Assembly (NCBI GenBank): GCA_033296885.1 | Contig: MU863929.1 | Coordinates: 1 to 64,000 of the forward strand | Direction of reading: 5' to 3' | Source of the DNA: Triangularia verruculosa | Lineage: Eukaryota; Ascomycota; Sordariomycetes; Sordariales; Podosporaceae | DNA: 64,000 nucleotides | Shown here: in pieces, positions 1 through 11,253 of the stretch | Numbering within the stretch: the first letter of the stretch is position 1 | Layout: the number at the start of each line of letters is the position of its first letter | Notes under the pieces: model-generated | What the model was told of the DNA's origin: nothing | Database searches by the model: none | What the model saw: the letters and a program-made list of their open reading frames with translations, nothing else | Program-made: the position numbers and the translations under genes

Positions 1-200
1 GACTAAGTACAAGCACTCAAAGCCTCTGTACTGTGACGTCTTGCCCACTGTAATAACAGTGGTCTTGCTTCCTTCAGCACTGCTGTCGTACCCCCCTTTT
101 CTTCCGCTTCCGCTACGCACTGCTACAGCGCATAGTTCACTGTAGCTCCCCTGTAGGCTCTATATTACAGACCTATAGGGCAACGCAGCAAACAATATTA
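1..200. other. Unmutated, normal-GC segment at the window edge
   Basis: Base composition is ordinary and CpA/TpG dinucleotides are common, in sharp contrast to the AT-rich RIP-mutated block that begins near position 200. No open reading frame or known motif was recognised. It could be the outer flank or terminal part of the adjacent retroelement, but I could not match it to the other normal-composition island at about 5390-5640, so I do not call it an LTR. Confidence 0.4.
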
Positions 201-3200
201 ATGACGCTTTACTTTTTACTTTTACTTACTTTATTAAAGCCTTTTAAAATTTCGATATAAACTTGGTATTACGATCTATAATAAATTCCTTTGGCTATAT
301 ATATATCGCTATAATATTCCGAAATACTATATCCGTTAATTATTCTGCCGTTTAGGTCTCTTTATAAAGTAAGAAGTATATCCACTTAGTAAGTTTATCG
401 ATTACTGTTAAAATACTATTATATTTAACGTCTATAATTACGTCTTTAGATTTTAGTAGTTTAGTAATAAAGTTTATTAATATTGAACTTTATAGTTACT
501 CTATTATTAATAATAGCTTTAAGAATCCGTACGGCTTATATTTCTCTACTTTCGTTCTCCTATAGAGGTTATATTCCTGTAACGTCTTTTCTATATTCTT
601 TCTTAATCTTAGTTAATTAAAATACTATTTAACTTTTCTTATTATTTTAACTATTTTTATATATCCTTCGAGCTTCGATTTATAGATCTCCTAAATTAGT
701 ATCTTCCGCTATTTTAGGTCGATGTAGGCCTTATTATTATACTAAAGTTTATAGCGGTTATCCTTTTAAATCCCTAGTAATTTTAACTTAGCCTATTATT
801 TTTAATCGTTATTATCGATATTACTTTAGTATTTATAGATAGTAGATTCTTTTTAATATATTATATAATACTCTACTTACTATTAAAGCGGGTACTTAAA
901 TATACCTTCTATTATTTCCTATAGTAAAGATAGTAATTCCTTTCCCACTTTCTCTTTATAATAGTCCGCCTTTTTACTTAAAGCGTCCGCTTTTATATTC
1001 TCGGATCCCTTTTTATAATAAATCTAAAAGTTAAATTTAAATAAAAATTCTAACTACCTACTTTACTTAACGTTAAGGACTTTAATGATAGTAAAATACT
1101 TTAGGTTCTTATAATTAATATAGACTTAAACTTCGTAATTAATATTATTAAAATATAGTCTTTACTCTTTAAAAGCCTTAATAATAGTAAGTAGTTCTTT
1201 ATTATAAATAGGGTAATTCTTATATAACCCTTTTAGCTTTTTCGAAAAGAATACTATTAAGTATAATTTCCTATTTTTATTTTATTATTTTAATTACCCT
1301 CCGATAGCGTAGTCGGAAGCGTTTATCTCGACTTTAAAAGGTCGTCCTAGGTCGGGGAATTTAACTATTAGGTCCGCCGTAATAGTATTTTTAATAACTT
1401 AAAAAGCCTCTTCCTACTCCTTTTCCTATTTAAATTCGGAGTTCTTCTTCGTTAGGTCGTTTAATAGTTTCGCTATAGCGCCGTAGTTCCATATAAATAT
1501 CCGATAGAAGTTTGTAAATCCTAGAAACTCTCGAACTTTAGTCTTTAATTATTCTACTGTTTCTACTTATAATCTCGGTTAATTTTTAACTACCGTAATC
1601 TTTTCTAACTTTATTTATATTTCTCTTAACGAAATTAAATACCTTAAATAAACCATTTTTTATATATAGAACTTATTTTTATCCTTATTAACTAATAATC
1701 CTACTTTATATAATGCGTCTAAAATCTCCTTAACGTACTATTTATATTCCTTTAAAGTACGTAAGTAAATAAGAATATCGTCGAGGTAATAAATTATTAT
1801 TTTATCGAGATATTAGCGAATTATATAATTAATGAGGGCTTAAAAAGTTACTGGTATATTTATAAGCCTAAACGGTATAACAAAGTACTCGAAATACCTG
1901 TAAAGCGTATAAAAGGCCGTCTTCTATTTATCTTTCTCCTTAATTCGTATATACGTATATTTAATTAGTATATTAAGTCTAGTAAACTATTATACCTTTA
2001 ATAATTAACTTTATAACTGCGAAATTAGCGGTAGTAGGTAATTATTTTTTACTGTTTCCTAATTTAACTATCGATAATCTATATATAATCGCGGACTCCT
2101 ATTTTTCTTCGGTACGAAGAAAATAGAATATTTAGCCGGCGATATAAATACTTTAATATATCCTCTCTTAATATTTTCGTCTAAATACTTCCGTAACTCT
2201 TTACTTACTTATCGTTAATATAATAGACCTAAAAAAACTTAAACTTTACTCCTTCTTTAAGCTTAATTTTATAGTCCTATAGTCCCCTCTTTAGTAGATT
2301 TTAAAAGTATTTTACTGTAAATACCGGATACCCTTAATACTCTACCGGTATTTCCTTTTTATCGCCTTTCTTTATATTATTATAATAAATATATTTATCC
2401 TTTATTATTACTATAATTTCTATTAATATAACTATTCCTATTAACTTTACTTCTTCGATTTTACCGCTTCTATTAATTAAATATACTAATACTTCCCGTA
2501 TTTTTTACGGTAGTACTGTAAAGGGTACTTACCTCGTACTTTACTTTTACCGTACTCCTGATCTCCTATTGTTAGTTAGATACTCCTAATAAATCCTCGG
2601 TTATAAGTAGCTACTATCCTTTTAATCGATATTTAGGTTATAGTCTTTATACTATAATTACCCTAGAATTATATCCTTTTTTAGTCTTATATTTATAATA
2701 TCGAAAATTACTATCATTATTTTCCTTAATATTATAATATTTAATAGTACCGTCTCTTTAATTACTAATTATATATGGAAGGGTCCCTTTATAATAACCT
2801 TTTCTTCTTTCCTTTTCTATAAAACTCGGGTTTATTATATAAATTTTAATAAAATTAAGTCCGTTTTTACTCTACTATCTATAAATACTTATATTTAAAA
2901 GCCCCTTTAATATACTACTATTCGTAATCTTTTATTTTTTATACTCCTCCTTTATATAATAACGACCTCGCTAATATTTAGTTTATAATCCTTTAAAGGT
3001 TTACGGCCTTCGCAAAAGGCTATAGCCCTTTTCTTAATTATTATTATACTTTTAAAACGTCCTCCTTTATTAAACTATCTAGTAGTTCGAAATCGGCTAA
3101 CTATTATCGTTAAGCTCCTTTCTACTTTCTATTTTTAATATTATTTTAAATCCTCTTCTTATTATATACCTTATATCTTTTAAGACTAACCTCGTAGTAC

Positions 3201-5390
3201 TTCCGGGCCTTTACTCGCAAATAAAAAGCGTAATTTAAACTCTTACACCACGTCAAACCGTATTCCTTCTCGTCGGCGGTATTTTCTCCTTAACCTATTA
3301 CCCACTTAAAGCAATACCTTACGTACCTAAATATAACCTATATAATCTAAAGTCCCTTTAGTTTAACTAGGTCCCCTTATCTTTATAGGAAATAATCGTT
3401 TAACTCTTCGTCCGGCGTTCCCCATCTTACGAGTATTCTTATTACTAATATTAGTTAGCCCGTTTAGGTAACCTCTCTAATCGGCTAGTACTCGTTAAAG
3501 ATCTTTAATTAATAATATTTCATATATCCGTAAGTAATATACTAGAACTATAGTACTCTCCTATACTCTAAGTATCGTAGATGGACCTATAGTATATCTC
3601 CTTTGTAAAGAATATACTACCTATACTCTAGAATCTTTCTTAGTACTAATACAAGTCCGGTACTAACTATTAATCGTAATACTTAAAACTCGTCCTAAGT
3701 CTCTTTATTTTTACCGAGTTATATAAAATTTTCGCCGAACTTTTCCTTTAAAATAATCTAACACTTATTACTTTACTATAACCGTATAAACGGTTAATTA
3801 TTAATTATAATTTACGTTACCTTATCTTCGAGGTCGTAGTAGTATTATTTAATCGCTTTTCGTTAATTCCGAAGTTCTTTTATCTTTTCTTCGAATTTTA
3901 AAATTCGTTCTTCGGCTTACTTTAAGGTTCCTCCTTTACTTAAACCTAAGGTATTAATTATATTTACGGTAAAAACCTACCTTAATTACTATAAAGTTTC
4001 TTTAAAGGGTCCGGAAATAGTACTTTCTTCTAATTTCGTAGCTCTTTTAACCGGTAATTCTTATCCTATAACGTAATTTTCTCCTTTAAAGTCGACTATT
4101 AATTTTTCTTTTTAAGCCTTATACTTATAATCGTTATCAATATAGTCGTTAACTAAATTCTAAAAATCCCTATTAAAATACTTTATACCAGAGATCTCTA
4201 CTACCTATATTATCTTAACGACTACTACCGTCTCTTTTTCTTTTTAATTAAATTATTTAGGTACCTAATAATTTCTCTTAAAATATTTTATTTTCCTATA
4301 GTTAAAATACTTAATATCGTTTTTCCCTTTAAACTACTTTTAAACTATATCTACCTCTATAGATTCTACGTAAATAGTTCCTAAAACGTAAGTCCCGTAA
4401 AACTGTCTTTTTTTTATCGTTAGGACGGTAGGATCTTTATACGCGTATATCCTTATACTTTTTACAGCGTTAATATTATCGGTCGTTAATATAAACCGTT
4501 ATTGCGATATATTCGTCGATAATTTCCGGTTGCTTTTATTAGTATAGTTTATCCTTAACTTCTTCTTTAAACCCGTTATAAAATAACTATATTAACCCTT
4601 CGTCGTTAATTTCGCTATAAAATACATCTGTCTTAAATACTATAGTATAATCGGTAGTAAACCTAGTTTACTTAAGGTTAACTAATTACTTTTAGGTACG
4701 CCTACTTTTATCGTACTCTCCGAATACCTCTTTAATCTTTTCTTCGAAACCCTTATATATTTTAAAGTATTTTTTAGTAATATCCTTCCTTTTATTATAT
4801 TTATTATTGAAATAATCTCTTAAAATTAACTCGAACTAAATAAATGCCTTATTTTTAAGCTTAAATACGGTGTATACTACCTTAGATTCTTTATCCGGAA
4901 AACGGGAAAGGTAGTACCGAAAATATACTTTAAGTTGGATTAAAAATCCTCCTGGTTCTCCTTTAACTCCTCTGTAATAGTCGGGAACCTCGAACTTAAC
5001 GTAATCTCCTTCCTTACGTAAAGTGCCGATTTCCCGGTAGAGCGCGGTATTCTTTTATATAAGGGCGTTATAAAAGAGGTATAATTTATTTTTGAGCTTT
5101 TAGATATAGATAAAGAGTTAGTCGATAGTAAATTAGGTATTGGTATTTCCGGCTATAGCGTTAACTTAGTACCTTTAATTTATTTAATAATAGAGTTAAA
5201 GTAAATATATAATGTATAACGAACCCTTATTTAGAACCTTTAAAAGGAATATTCGGTTAAAGGCTACTTTTAATAATTAATTCGGTGTAGTTAAATAGTG
5301 TATAATAAAATGTCTTAATATAAATATAAAATACCGTAAATATAAGCTATAATTATATACTGCGGAACTATTAACGAGCTATTTAGTTCC
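201..5390 (-). mobile_element. RIP-degraded Ty3/Gypsy LTR retrotransposon (pol recognisable)
   Basis: Relic of a Ty3/Gypsy element read on the minus strand; no intact ORF survives. Three pol landmarks lie in the correct order. The RT entry block, readable as KRGYIK...SPAKY...FFVPKK, is at about 2103-2195. The RT catalytic motif YLDDILIY is at about 1765-1796. An RNase H start motif, NASDYAIGG, is at about 1297-1330. Gag should therefore lie to the right and integrase to the left, though neither was individually recognised. CpA and TpG are almost absent and TpA is extreme while CpG is retained. This is the pattern of repeat-induced point mutation, not simple CpG deamination. In-frame stops are dense, so it is certainly dead. 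I did not find a convincing LTR pair, and the outer limits are approximate. Confidence 0.85.
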
Positions 5391-5640
5391 TCCATATATA
5401 TAAACCTATAGATCACTAGGATTACGTTCCTCAAAGGTGATCTGGATTATCTTTCCTTCCTATAGCTTACTATACTTATCGTAATCCTATTGCTCCGCTT
5501 ACCGTAATCCTGTCGCTCTGCTTACTGGGATTACCGTGAGCCTTTCGCTCCATTCCCGATTGGTCCGTAATGATTGGCTAGGAGCGTCCCGCGCCCCGTG
5601 CATTAGTTCTTCATCAACGATTGTGACAGGCCGTGATAAT
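5391..5640. repeat. Normal-GC island between two RIP-mutated repeats, with a 23-bp tandem repeat
   Basis: Normal composition returns for about 250 bp. It contains two adjacent 23-bp copies (5480-5502 and 5503-5525, 20 of 23 identical, beginning CGTAATCCT) and a related third piece just after. A short inverted repeat, GATCAC...GTGATC, flanks the left end near 5413-5444. It could be an element terminus too short to trigger RIP, or a genomic spacer. No coding potential was seen. Confidence 0.5.
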
Positions 5641-6480
5641 AATATTTAATTTAATTATTATTAATTAACGGATTATTAAAAGATTTATCGATAATCTACT
5701 TATTTAAGTTATAATTTAAAAAATATATAAATCTTTAAAAAAACCTTAATTTTTATACCGATTTTAATAATTTTAAAATTACTATTTAAATAAAAAATAT
5801 AAACGATTTTAATAAGTATATATTAATTTTTAAATAATTAACGTTTAAAGCTTTTATTAAAGGTTTAATTTTTAATTTAAATATTATTATTATTAAGGGT
5901 TTAATTTTTATTAAAATAAATTTAAACCGGGGTATTAAAGATCAAAGGTAATATAATATCGTTTATTGGGAATATTGAAGGGTTAATATTAAACGGCGGA
6001 CCGTTAAAAAACGTAAAATAGTATTTAAAGTATAATTAAATATCTTTATTATTTTAAAGATTTTTAAATAAATAAAGAATTAAAGTTTTCTTTAATATTA
6101 GATTTATTATTAATATTTTTATTTTCGTTTTTAATAAATTCGTTAAATTTATTATTAAATTACTTTTTACTTTATTTAACTTAAAATTTAATAAAGTTAA
6201 TAAGTTAAGTATTTATTATAATATTTTAATAACTTAAGAGTTAAATAAAAGGGTAATTATAAGTAGTTATTATAATAGTTTAATAAAAAACGTTATTCTT
6301 TATAATATCTTTAAAAATTTTATTAAATTTAAAGGTTTTAAATTTTTTCCTATAACGGTAGTAACTTAATTTTATAGAATATTCGAAAATACTTTATCGG
6401 AATTCCTAATTTAATTTAGTTAGTAATTTAGTTATAGATTAAATCCTCGGAGGTATAACTATATAGGTCTATATTTCGGC
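5641..6480. mobile_element. Second RIP-degraded AT-rich repeat, family unknown
   Basis: Extremely AT-rich, CpA/TpG-poor sequence with the same mutational signature as the Gypsy relic but separated from it by a normal-GC island. Scattered Lys/Asn/Ile-rich open stretches exist in several frames, yet no transposase or polymerase motif could be recognised. Probably a separate nested or neighbouring element; it might instead be the distal part of the first one. Confidence 0.55.
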
Positions 6481-6767
6481 TATAGCTAAGAAGTATTATT
6501 CTTACCGAATTTTCCTACCGGATAATTATAACGGGCACGAGCCGATTAGGGCCTAGGGCGAAGATTACCTAAGGTAGGTGGGTAGTCTAAATGAAGTTGA
6601 TCTACCTAGGTGCCCACCTATGAAACCGGAACTCTGAGACTTGTTGACTTTGAGAAGAAGTTGGGCCTTGTATTCGCGTAACTCAAGGTTCCCAAAACCG
6701 TCGCCTGTTTCGCTTACCTCCAGGCTCGCCTGAGGCCTGAGGTTCGGTTTGTAGCTTCCCGCGCAAG
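6481..6767. other. Transition from repeat to genic DNA
   Basis: Composition returns to normal between about 6480 and 6560. The segment is the 3' flank of the ankyrin reading frame on the minus strand. No further gene is seen. Confidence 0.4.
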
Positions 6768-9287
6768 TCAAGATCGCGTTGCAATGATCGCCCATATGGA
6801 ATCCTCTATCCTGCCGAGACGTTTCATCTTATCCTGATGCCTCCCTTCTCTCCATTCGAAATAGTCGTCAGCGCTAAAATCAGACCGAGTAAGCTGAGGA
6901 AACTCTACTTCGACGAGGGGCACCTCTCCTGTGAGGGTCCATTGGCACGTTCGCAGCTCCCATAGAATTGTTGTTGTAAGATCCTCTGAGCTCCAGCCGG
7001 GCAGCGCCCACATGGGCTTCGTGGCTTCTATGGCCTCTGCCACGCAGCTTGCCGCGCTCAAAGGGTACTTATCGATGTCGATTCCAACATAGGGAGGTGG
7101 TTCTACTCTAGCATTGGGAGGCGGTTCGTTTCCAGCACTTGGACGCGGGTCGATTGAAGCCTTTGGGACAGCTGTGCTGAACATACGAGAGGTCTTCTGG
7201 TTCCATTTAGGGACTGCTTGGTCTTTTGAATCCTTGAGACGGCTGGCAGAAGTTGGACAATCATTCTCCAACCATTTGTAAAAGTCCACCAGCTCGATTT
7301 TATCGACATCAGAGGGGAGGCTGAAATTCCAGCCAATCGCAAACTTGGCAAGAGAACGGAGGAGCCAACTGAGATTCAGTACACCCAGTGTAATGATCTT
7401 CCACAGCTCGTTCGATATGGGGCCTTGCCACAGGCTGTCGTGTGAATAAAGTAGGATGTTGTCGATAAAAGCTATGGTACTCCAGTGTAGAACATCCTGA
7501 AGCTCAGTGTGCTTTTTCAGGAGCCGCCTATACAGGGCTTGAAAGGCAACCATCTTTTGATCTGGCGTTTGGGTATATGTAAAACTATCGTATTGTTGCG
7601 CCGTCCCTTCTATTCCGCTGTTGTCAAGGTCGCTAAGTCCATATTGGCCTGGCATTTCAAGTACCGTCGATGATTCTTGGCTCTGGCGCGGGTCCCACTC
7701 AAAGTCCGGAAGTTGCTTTGCACTCGTGTGCTGATGGAGGAGGTGCACTGGTGCAGCCTTTAGTCTTGCTGACAGGGACTCTTCAAGACGATTCACGAAA
7801 TGTCTCATTGATGTGCTGATTATGGGCCATAGTACGTTCTTTACGTCTGTATTCGTGTCTGGGTCTGAGGAGACTGCAATTTGCCACGCATCGTGCTCGT
7901 TGGTGTTTCGTTTTGTCAAATCCCCGCCATGTCTTATCAGCACACGTAGGATGGAAGGGCGATTTAATCGAGCTGCGACGTGAAGAGGAGTATTGCCTCG
8001 TCGATCAACAAGGTTAGCTTGCGCTCCGGAGTTCAAGAGTAGAAGTACCACATCAATAGAGCCACCAATCACGGCACAGTGCAATGGGGTGCCGTACTTG
8101 GTGTTCCCAAGATCCATCTTCGGCTTCTTCGATGCGTGCAAGAGAGCGTGAACCAGATCGAGGTTCCCTTGGTAGCAAGCGGAGTGTAATGGCGTCAGTC
8201 CCTGTAGGTCGGGCCGATTGATGTCAGCCCCATTGTCCAGGAGAAGCTTCAGGTTGGCAACTGAGGCGCAATAATGCAGCGCGCCTCTTCCAAGTTCATC
8301 CTTCGCATTCAGTAAACTTGGATCGACACTCAAAATCCACTCTGCCGCTAGTTCGGATGGCCCAGTGACAGCCATATGCAAAGGGGTCCTCTTTCCACTG
8401 TCCAGCATGGTCAGCTGACGGTTTGGACAAGTTCTCTGGATCGAATGTAATATTTGAAGGTTATCCGAAGTGTCTCGCCTTGAGGCTATTTGGGCTGCAA
8501 AATGAATGGGGAGGTTGAAGATAGCCAAGTCACCTTGGGAAACAAATGGCTTTGTGGATAGTTCTGGCTCTGCCTCTATAAGTGCAGTTGCAACTTGACA
8601 ATCCTGGAAATCGATGGCCTGCATAAGTCCAGTCATGCCATATCTCCCAACAGTTGAGAGTGACTGAAGGCTCTGGATTATCTTGACGGTGCGTTTCAAG
8701 TTGTCAAGACTCTGTGAGCCGTGAATGGCGCGACGCTCCAGCCCGGTAGAAAAGCTTAGAGCCAGACACAAAGGACTGTTCGAGATGGCATCCGTAACCT
8801 TAGATCGAGGTGCGTTCTCCAGCAGGAGTTGAAGAACATCAGGGCAGTGATACTGCGTGGCTATATGAAGATGTGTCCAGTCCGATCGTTGATCATGTTG
8901 GTCATAAAGTGTGGTGGAGTAGGCGCAGGCCAGAGGATTTGCTCCAAGAGCTAAAAGTGTCTTGACAGCATCCAAGCTGTTCACCGCGATGGCCATACAC
9001 AATGGCGTGCCTGTGAGCCGAAGCGGCCACTGGGGGTGGACTTCTTGATTAAGCGCTGACGGCATATCAACATGAATCGAGGGAGGCCGGAGCTGTACCA
9101 ACGATTTTTGCTGTTCCAGTATGTTGAAAATCTCGTTCGGCTTCTCTAACATGAACAGCCAATGGAGGAGGGTGGTTCCATCGGCAGCTGACAAGTTTGG
9201 ATTGGCGCCGTCGCAGAGGGATGCGTGCAAGGCGATATCGTTACCGTCGAAGCAAGTCCTGACAAGACTTGGCATGTCAATCCCCAA
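6768..9287 (-). CDS. Ankyrin-repeat protein region (C-terminal part of a kinase-ankyrin protein)
   Basis: Open frame of 839 codons from the first Met after an in-frame TGA. About ten ankyrin repeats fill residues ~35-490, with typical cores such as TPLHSACYQGNLDLV, GTPLHCAVIGGSIDVV and GNTPLHVAARLNRPSILRVL. A non-repeat C-terminal region of ~340 residues follows. The frame upstream of the first Met runs open, in phase, back to TGA at 9348-9350 and then directly into the kinase gene's last exon. The kinase and ankyrin parts were therefore almost certainly one protein of about 1,300 residues. Kinase-ankyrin architecture is known from animal RIPK4/ANKK1 and from many fungal proteins; ankyrins usually bind partner proteins. 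Whether this part is still translated, alone or by readthrough, cannot be told. The 3' end lies only ~290 bp from RIP-mutated repeats. Confidence 0.75.
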   Translation of the reverse strand: MGIDMPSLVRTCFDGNDIALHASLCDGANPNLSAADGTTLLHWLFMLEKPNEIFNILEQQKSLVQLRPPSIHVDMPSALNQEVHPQWPLRLTGTPLCMAIAVNSLDAVKTLLALGANPLACAYSTTLYDQHDQRSDWTHLHIATQYHCPDVLQLLLENAPRSKVTDAISNSPLCLALSFSTGLERRAIHGSQSLDNLKRTVKIIQSLQSLSTVGRYGMTGLMQAIDFQDCQVATALIEAEPELSTKPFVSQGDLAIFNLPIHFAAQIASRRDTSDNLQILHSIQRTCPNRQLTMLDSGKRTPLHMAVTGPSELAAEWILSVDPSLLNAKDELGRGALHYCASVANLKLLLDNGADINRPDLQGLTPLHSACYQGNLDLVHALLHASKKPKMDLGNTKYGTPLHCAVIGGSIDVVLLLLNSGAQANLVDRRGNTPLHVAARLNRPSILRVLIRHGGDLTKRNTNEHDAWQIAVSSDPDTNTDVKNVLWPIISTSMRHFVNRLEESLSARLKAAPVHLLHQHTSAKQLPDFEWDPRQSQESSTVLEMPGQYGLSDLDNSGIEGTAQQYDSFTYTQTPDQKMVAFQALYRRLLKKHTELQDVLHWSTIAFIDNILLYSHDSLWQGPISNELWKIITLGVLNLSWLLRSLAKFAIGWNFSLPSDVDKIELVDFYKWLENDCPTSASRLKDSKDQAVPKWNQKTSRMFSTAVPKASIDPRPSAGNEPPPNARVEPPPYVGIDIDKYPLSAASCVAEAIEATKPMWALPGWSSEDLTTTILWELRTCQWTLTGEVPLVEVEFPQLTRSDFSADDYFEWREGRHQDKMKRLGRIEDSIWAIIATRS

Positions 9288-9347
9288 GTTTGTCGAATGA
9301 AGCAGTCTCTTGATCTTGAAGCAGTAGGGCTCTTCGGCTGGACTGCT

Positions 9348-10931
9348 TCAGGTCCCCGGAGCGAAAATATCAATAAAGGCTTCGGCCACCGGATGGTCTC
9401 TGCTTCTGGCGATCTCGGCATAGTGATATGCATCCTGATTATTTCTCCCAGTACCAAAGCCTGCCTCAAAACAAAGGGCAATTTGCCATGCAATGGCGCC
9501 ATTGTCAGGTGTTGATTTTTCTGCAAGAGATTGCTTCAATCCTGAAAAAATTTGTTGCTCGTGTTCCCAGAGTATCTCCTTTCCGCTTTCGGTTCTCAAC
9601 ATCTGTAACTACAGTGATTAAATTATTGCTCGAATATCACATTGAAAATATTGAGCGAGCTTACCTCATATGTAGGAGTAGGTGTCTCCACGTGAAGTGC
9701 GAGAGCGGCCTGAAATCCACGCAAACTAGAAGCACTGGGAAATTATTAGTCATTCAACGTCTACTGCAATGTGGTAAGAAATATCTACTTACTGCCATCT
9801 TGTGTAGAGCGGAAGTTTATCGAAGGGAACGCGCTTGTAAAAGTCCTCTTGCAAGGTTTTGTTCAGCGTGACTGTCAGAAACATAGAGATACCTAAAGCT
9901 CTCTTCCTCCCCGGAACGCAGCTTTTAGCCATGTTCAGTAGTTCACCTGCATCGTAATTTTCAGGGCCGTTTTGCCTAATCCATGTCGTGTAGCACGCTC
10001 CCCATATGCATGCCTCCCATAGCAAGAGGCCAAACGCCCAAATGTCGCATCGTGCCAGGTCAGACCGCTGTATTGTACATGCATCCTGATTTTTTACCTC
10101 GGGCGCATCATACCTATGTATCCATGTCAAGGTGGTCAGTTAAACTCTAAATTTGCAAGATCTTGTCAATCTTGACACCGCTTACACTGATGTTCCTCCA
10201 TATTTTGCCACAACGGACTTATCATCATTCACCAGGGCGTGTCCGAAGTCAGCCACTTTCGCAATGGCACTTGAGGGTCTGCTGGGATCCGGAAAGACGA
10301 GCATGTTGTCAAGTTTTACATCGCCGTGAACTATTCCGCACTTGTGTAGCGCAGAAAGGCCCGAGGCAACATCTCCAACCAATATCTCAATGTGAAGAAG
10401 ATCCGATTGCTGGCCATGGGATTTACCGCGTTGTTGGAAATACTCCCGTAGTGTTCCCATTGACGCATACTCGATAACCACGAACGGAGAGATCTGCCCT
10501 TGTTGCATATTCCACCCATAGCCGTGAGCGGTAGTAATGTTGGGGTGTGCTTTGAGTGGCGCATGCCTCATGATTTGGACCTCAAGGATGACCGACCTAA
10601 GCTTCGTGCGGAGAGATTTCCCATCATCAGTGTGCCTAAACATGAGGTGCTTTACCGCAAAGACATCTTTTCCCATGACACACCGCTCAACCAGGTATGT
10701 CCCTCCTTCACCAAGTGGTTCCTCCCGAACTAATTCCTCATAATTATATCGGCGAAGGTTGAGATTTCTCGCGGCCTTGATGACATCGTCGAGTCCATGA
10801 CTTCCATGATTAAGGCGCTGTGTAAACGTCGCGCGGCTCAGTGATGAGACAGATGTCCGGGAAAGGGAAGTATTCCAGCTAAGAGTGCTTGAATAAAGTG
10901 ATCCCGTCGTTGTGTTTCCAGGGCCAGACAT
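9348..10931 (-). CDS. Protein kinase with Sel1-like segment, ending at an in-frame TGA before ankyrin repeats
   Basis: Four exons by frame and splice consensus: 10931-10186, 10113-9793, 9725-9665 and 9608-9348 (the last acceptor could be 6 bp later), giving 462 codons to the TGA. The kinase domain has every catalytic landmark. The glycine loop GEGGTYLV is at residues 74-81, AVK lysine is ~94, the catalytic Asp in HGDVKLDN is ~204, and ADFG is at ~227-230. The APE motif is rebuilt exactly across intron 1 (GGTSV|YDAPE). HGD replaces HRD, so this is an active-looking non-RD kinase. After the kinase, a segment of the form AWQIALCFEAGFGT...A..A resembles a Sel1 repeat. The frame then continues past TGA (9348-9350) into the ankyrin region. 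A divergent HeLo-like/pseudokinase gene starts 322 bp away. The role is inferred to be signalling upstream of cell death or recognition; it is not demonstrated. Confidence 0.75.
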
Positions 10932-11253
10932 TGTGCGTTAGGTAGGGAGTTGAAGGGCACCGGAGATGGGTGAAGTTGCACCATCAGGCAGCTATGGACC
11001 ATAAATACAGACCCGCATGCCTCGGGCACAATCTATTCGATAACTTTGTTGCCAACAAGGCGATAAGTGGCGTCCACTCACAACAGCTGTCACCGTGACT
11101 CCTTGCATGGTTTCGGTAAGCACCAGGCGCCCTTTTTCTCGGCGCCGCGAGGCTCTCATGCACCTCCTCTCCCCGCACTGAAATTAAAAGCAGCTGGCTT
11201 CTTTCTCTCATGTTTCTCCAGATCAATTACTCTCATCTGATATACACCTAAAG
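10932..11253. promoter_or_regulatory. 322-bp divergent promoter between the kinase-ankyrin and HeLo-pseudokinase genes
   Basis: The only spacer between two start codons facing away from each other. It must hold both promoters and 5' leaders. A pyrimidine-rich stretch (CACCTCCTCTCC, CTTTCTCTC) lies toward the HeLo side at ~11160-11215, as is usual for fungal transcription starts. No named operator was recognised. Confidence 0.5.

Noticed and set aside
1..5640. Left (1-200) and right (5391-5640) normal-GC islands as the two LTRs of the Gypsy relic
   Set aside because: By eye they share no alignable sequence, and LTRs of one element should be near identical or equally RIPed.
9348..9440. Intron that would remove the in-frame TGA in the kinase-ankyrin gene
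   Set aside because: The only usable upstream GT is GTGGCC (poor donor); the intron would be under 50 bp and would delete the end of the Sel1-like segment.
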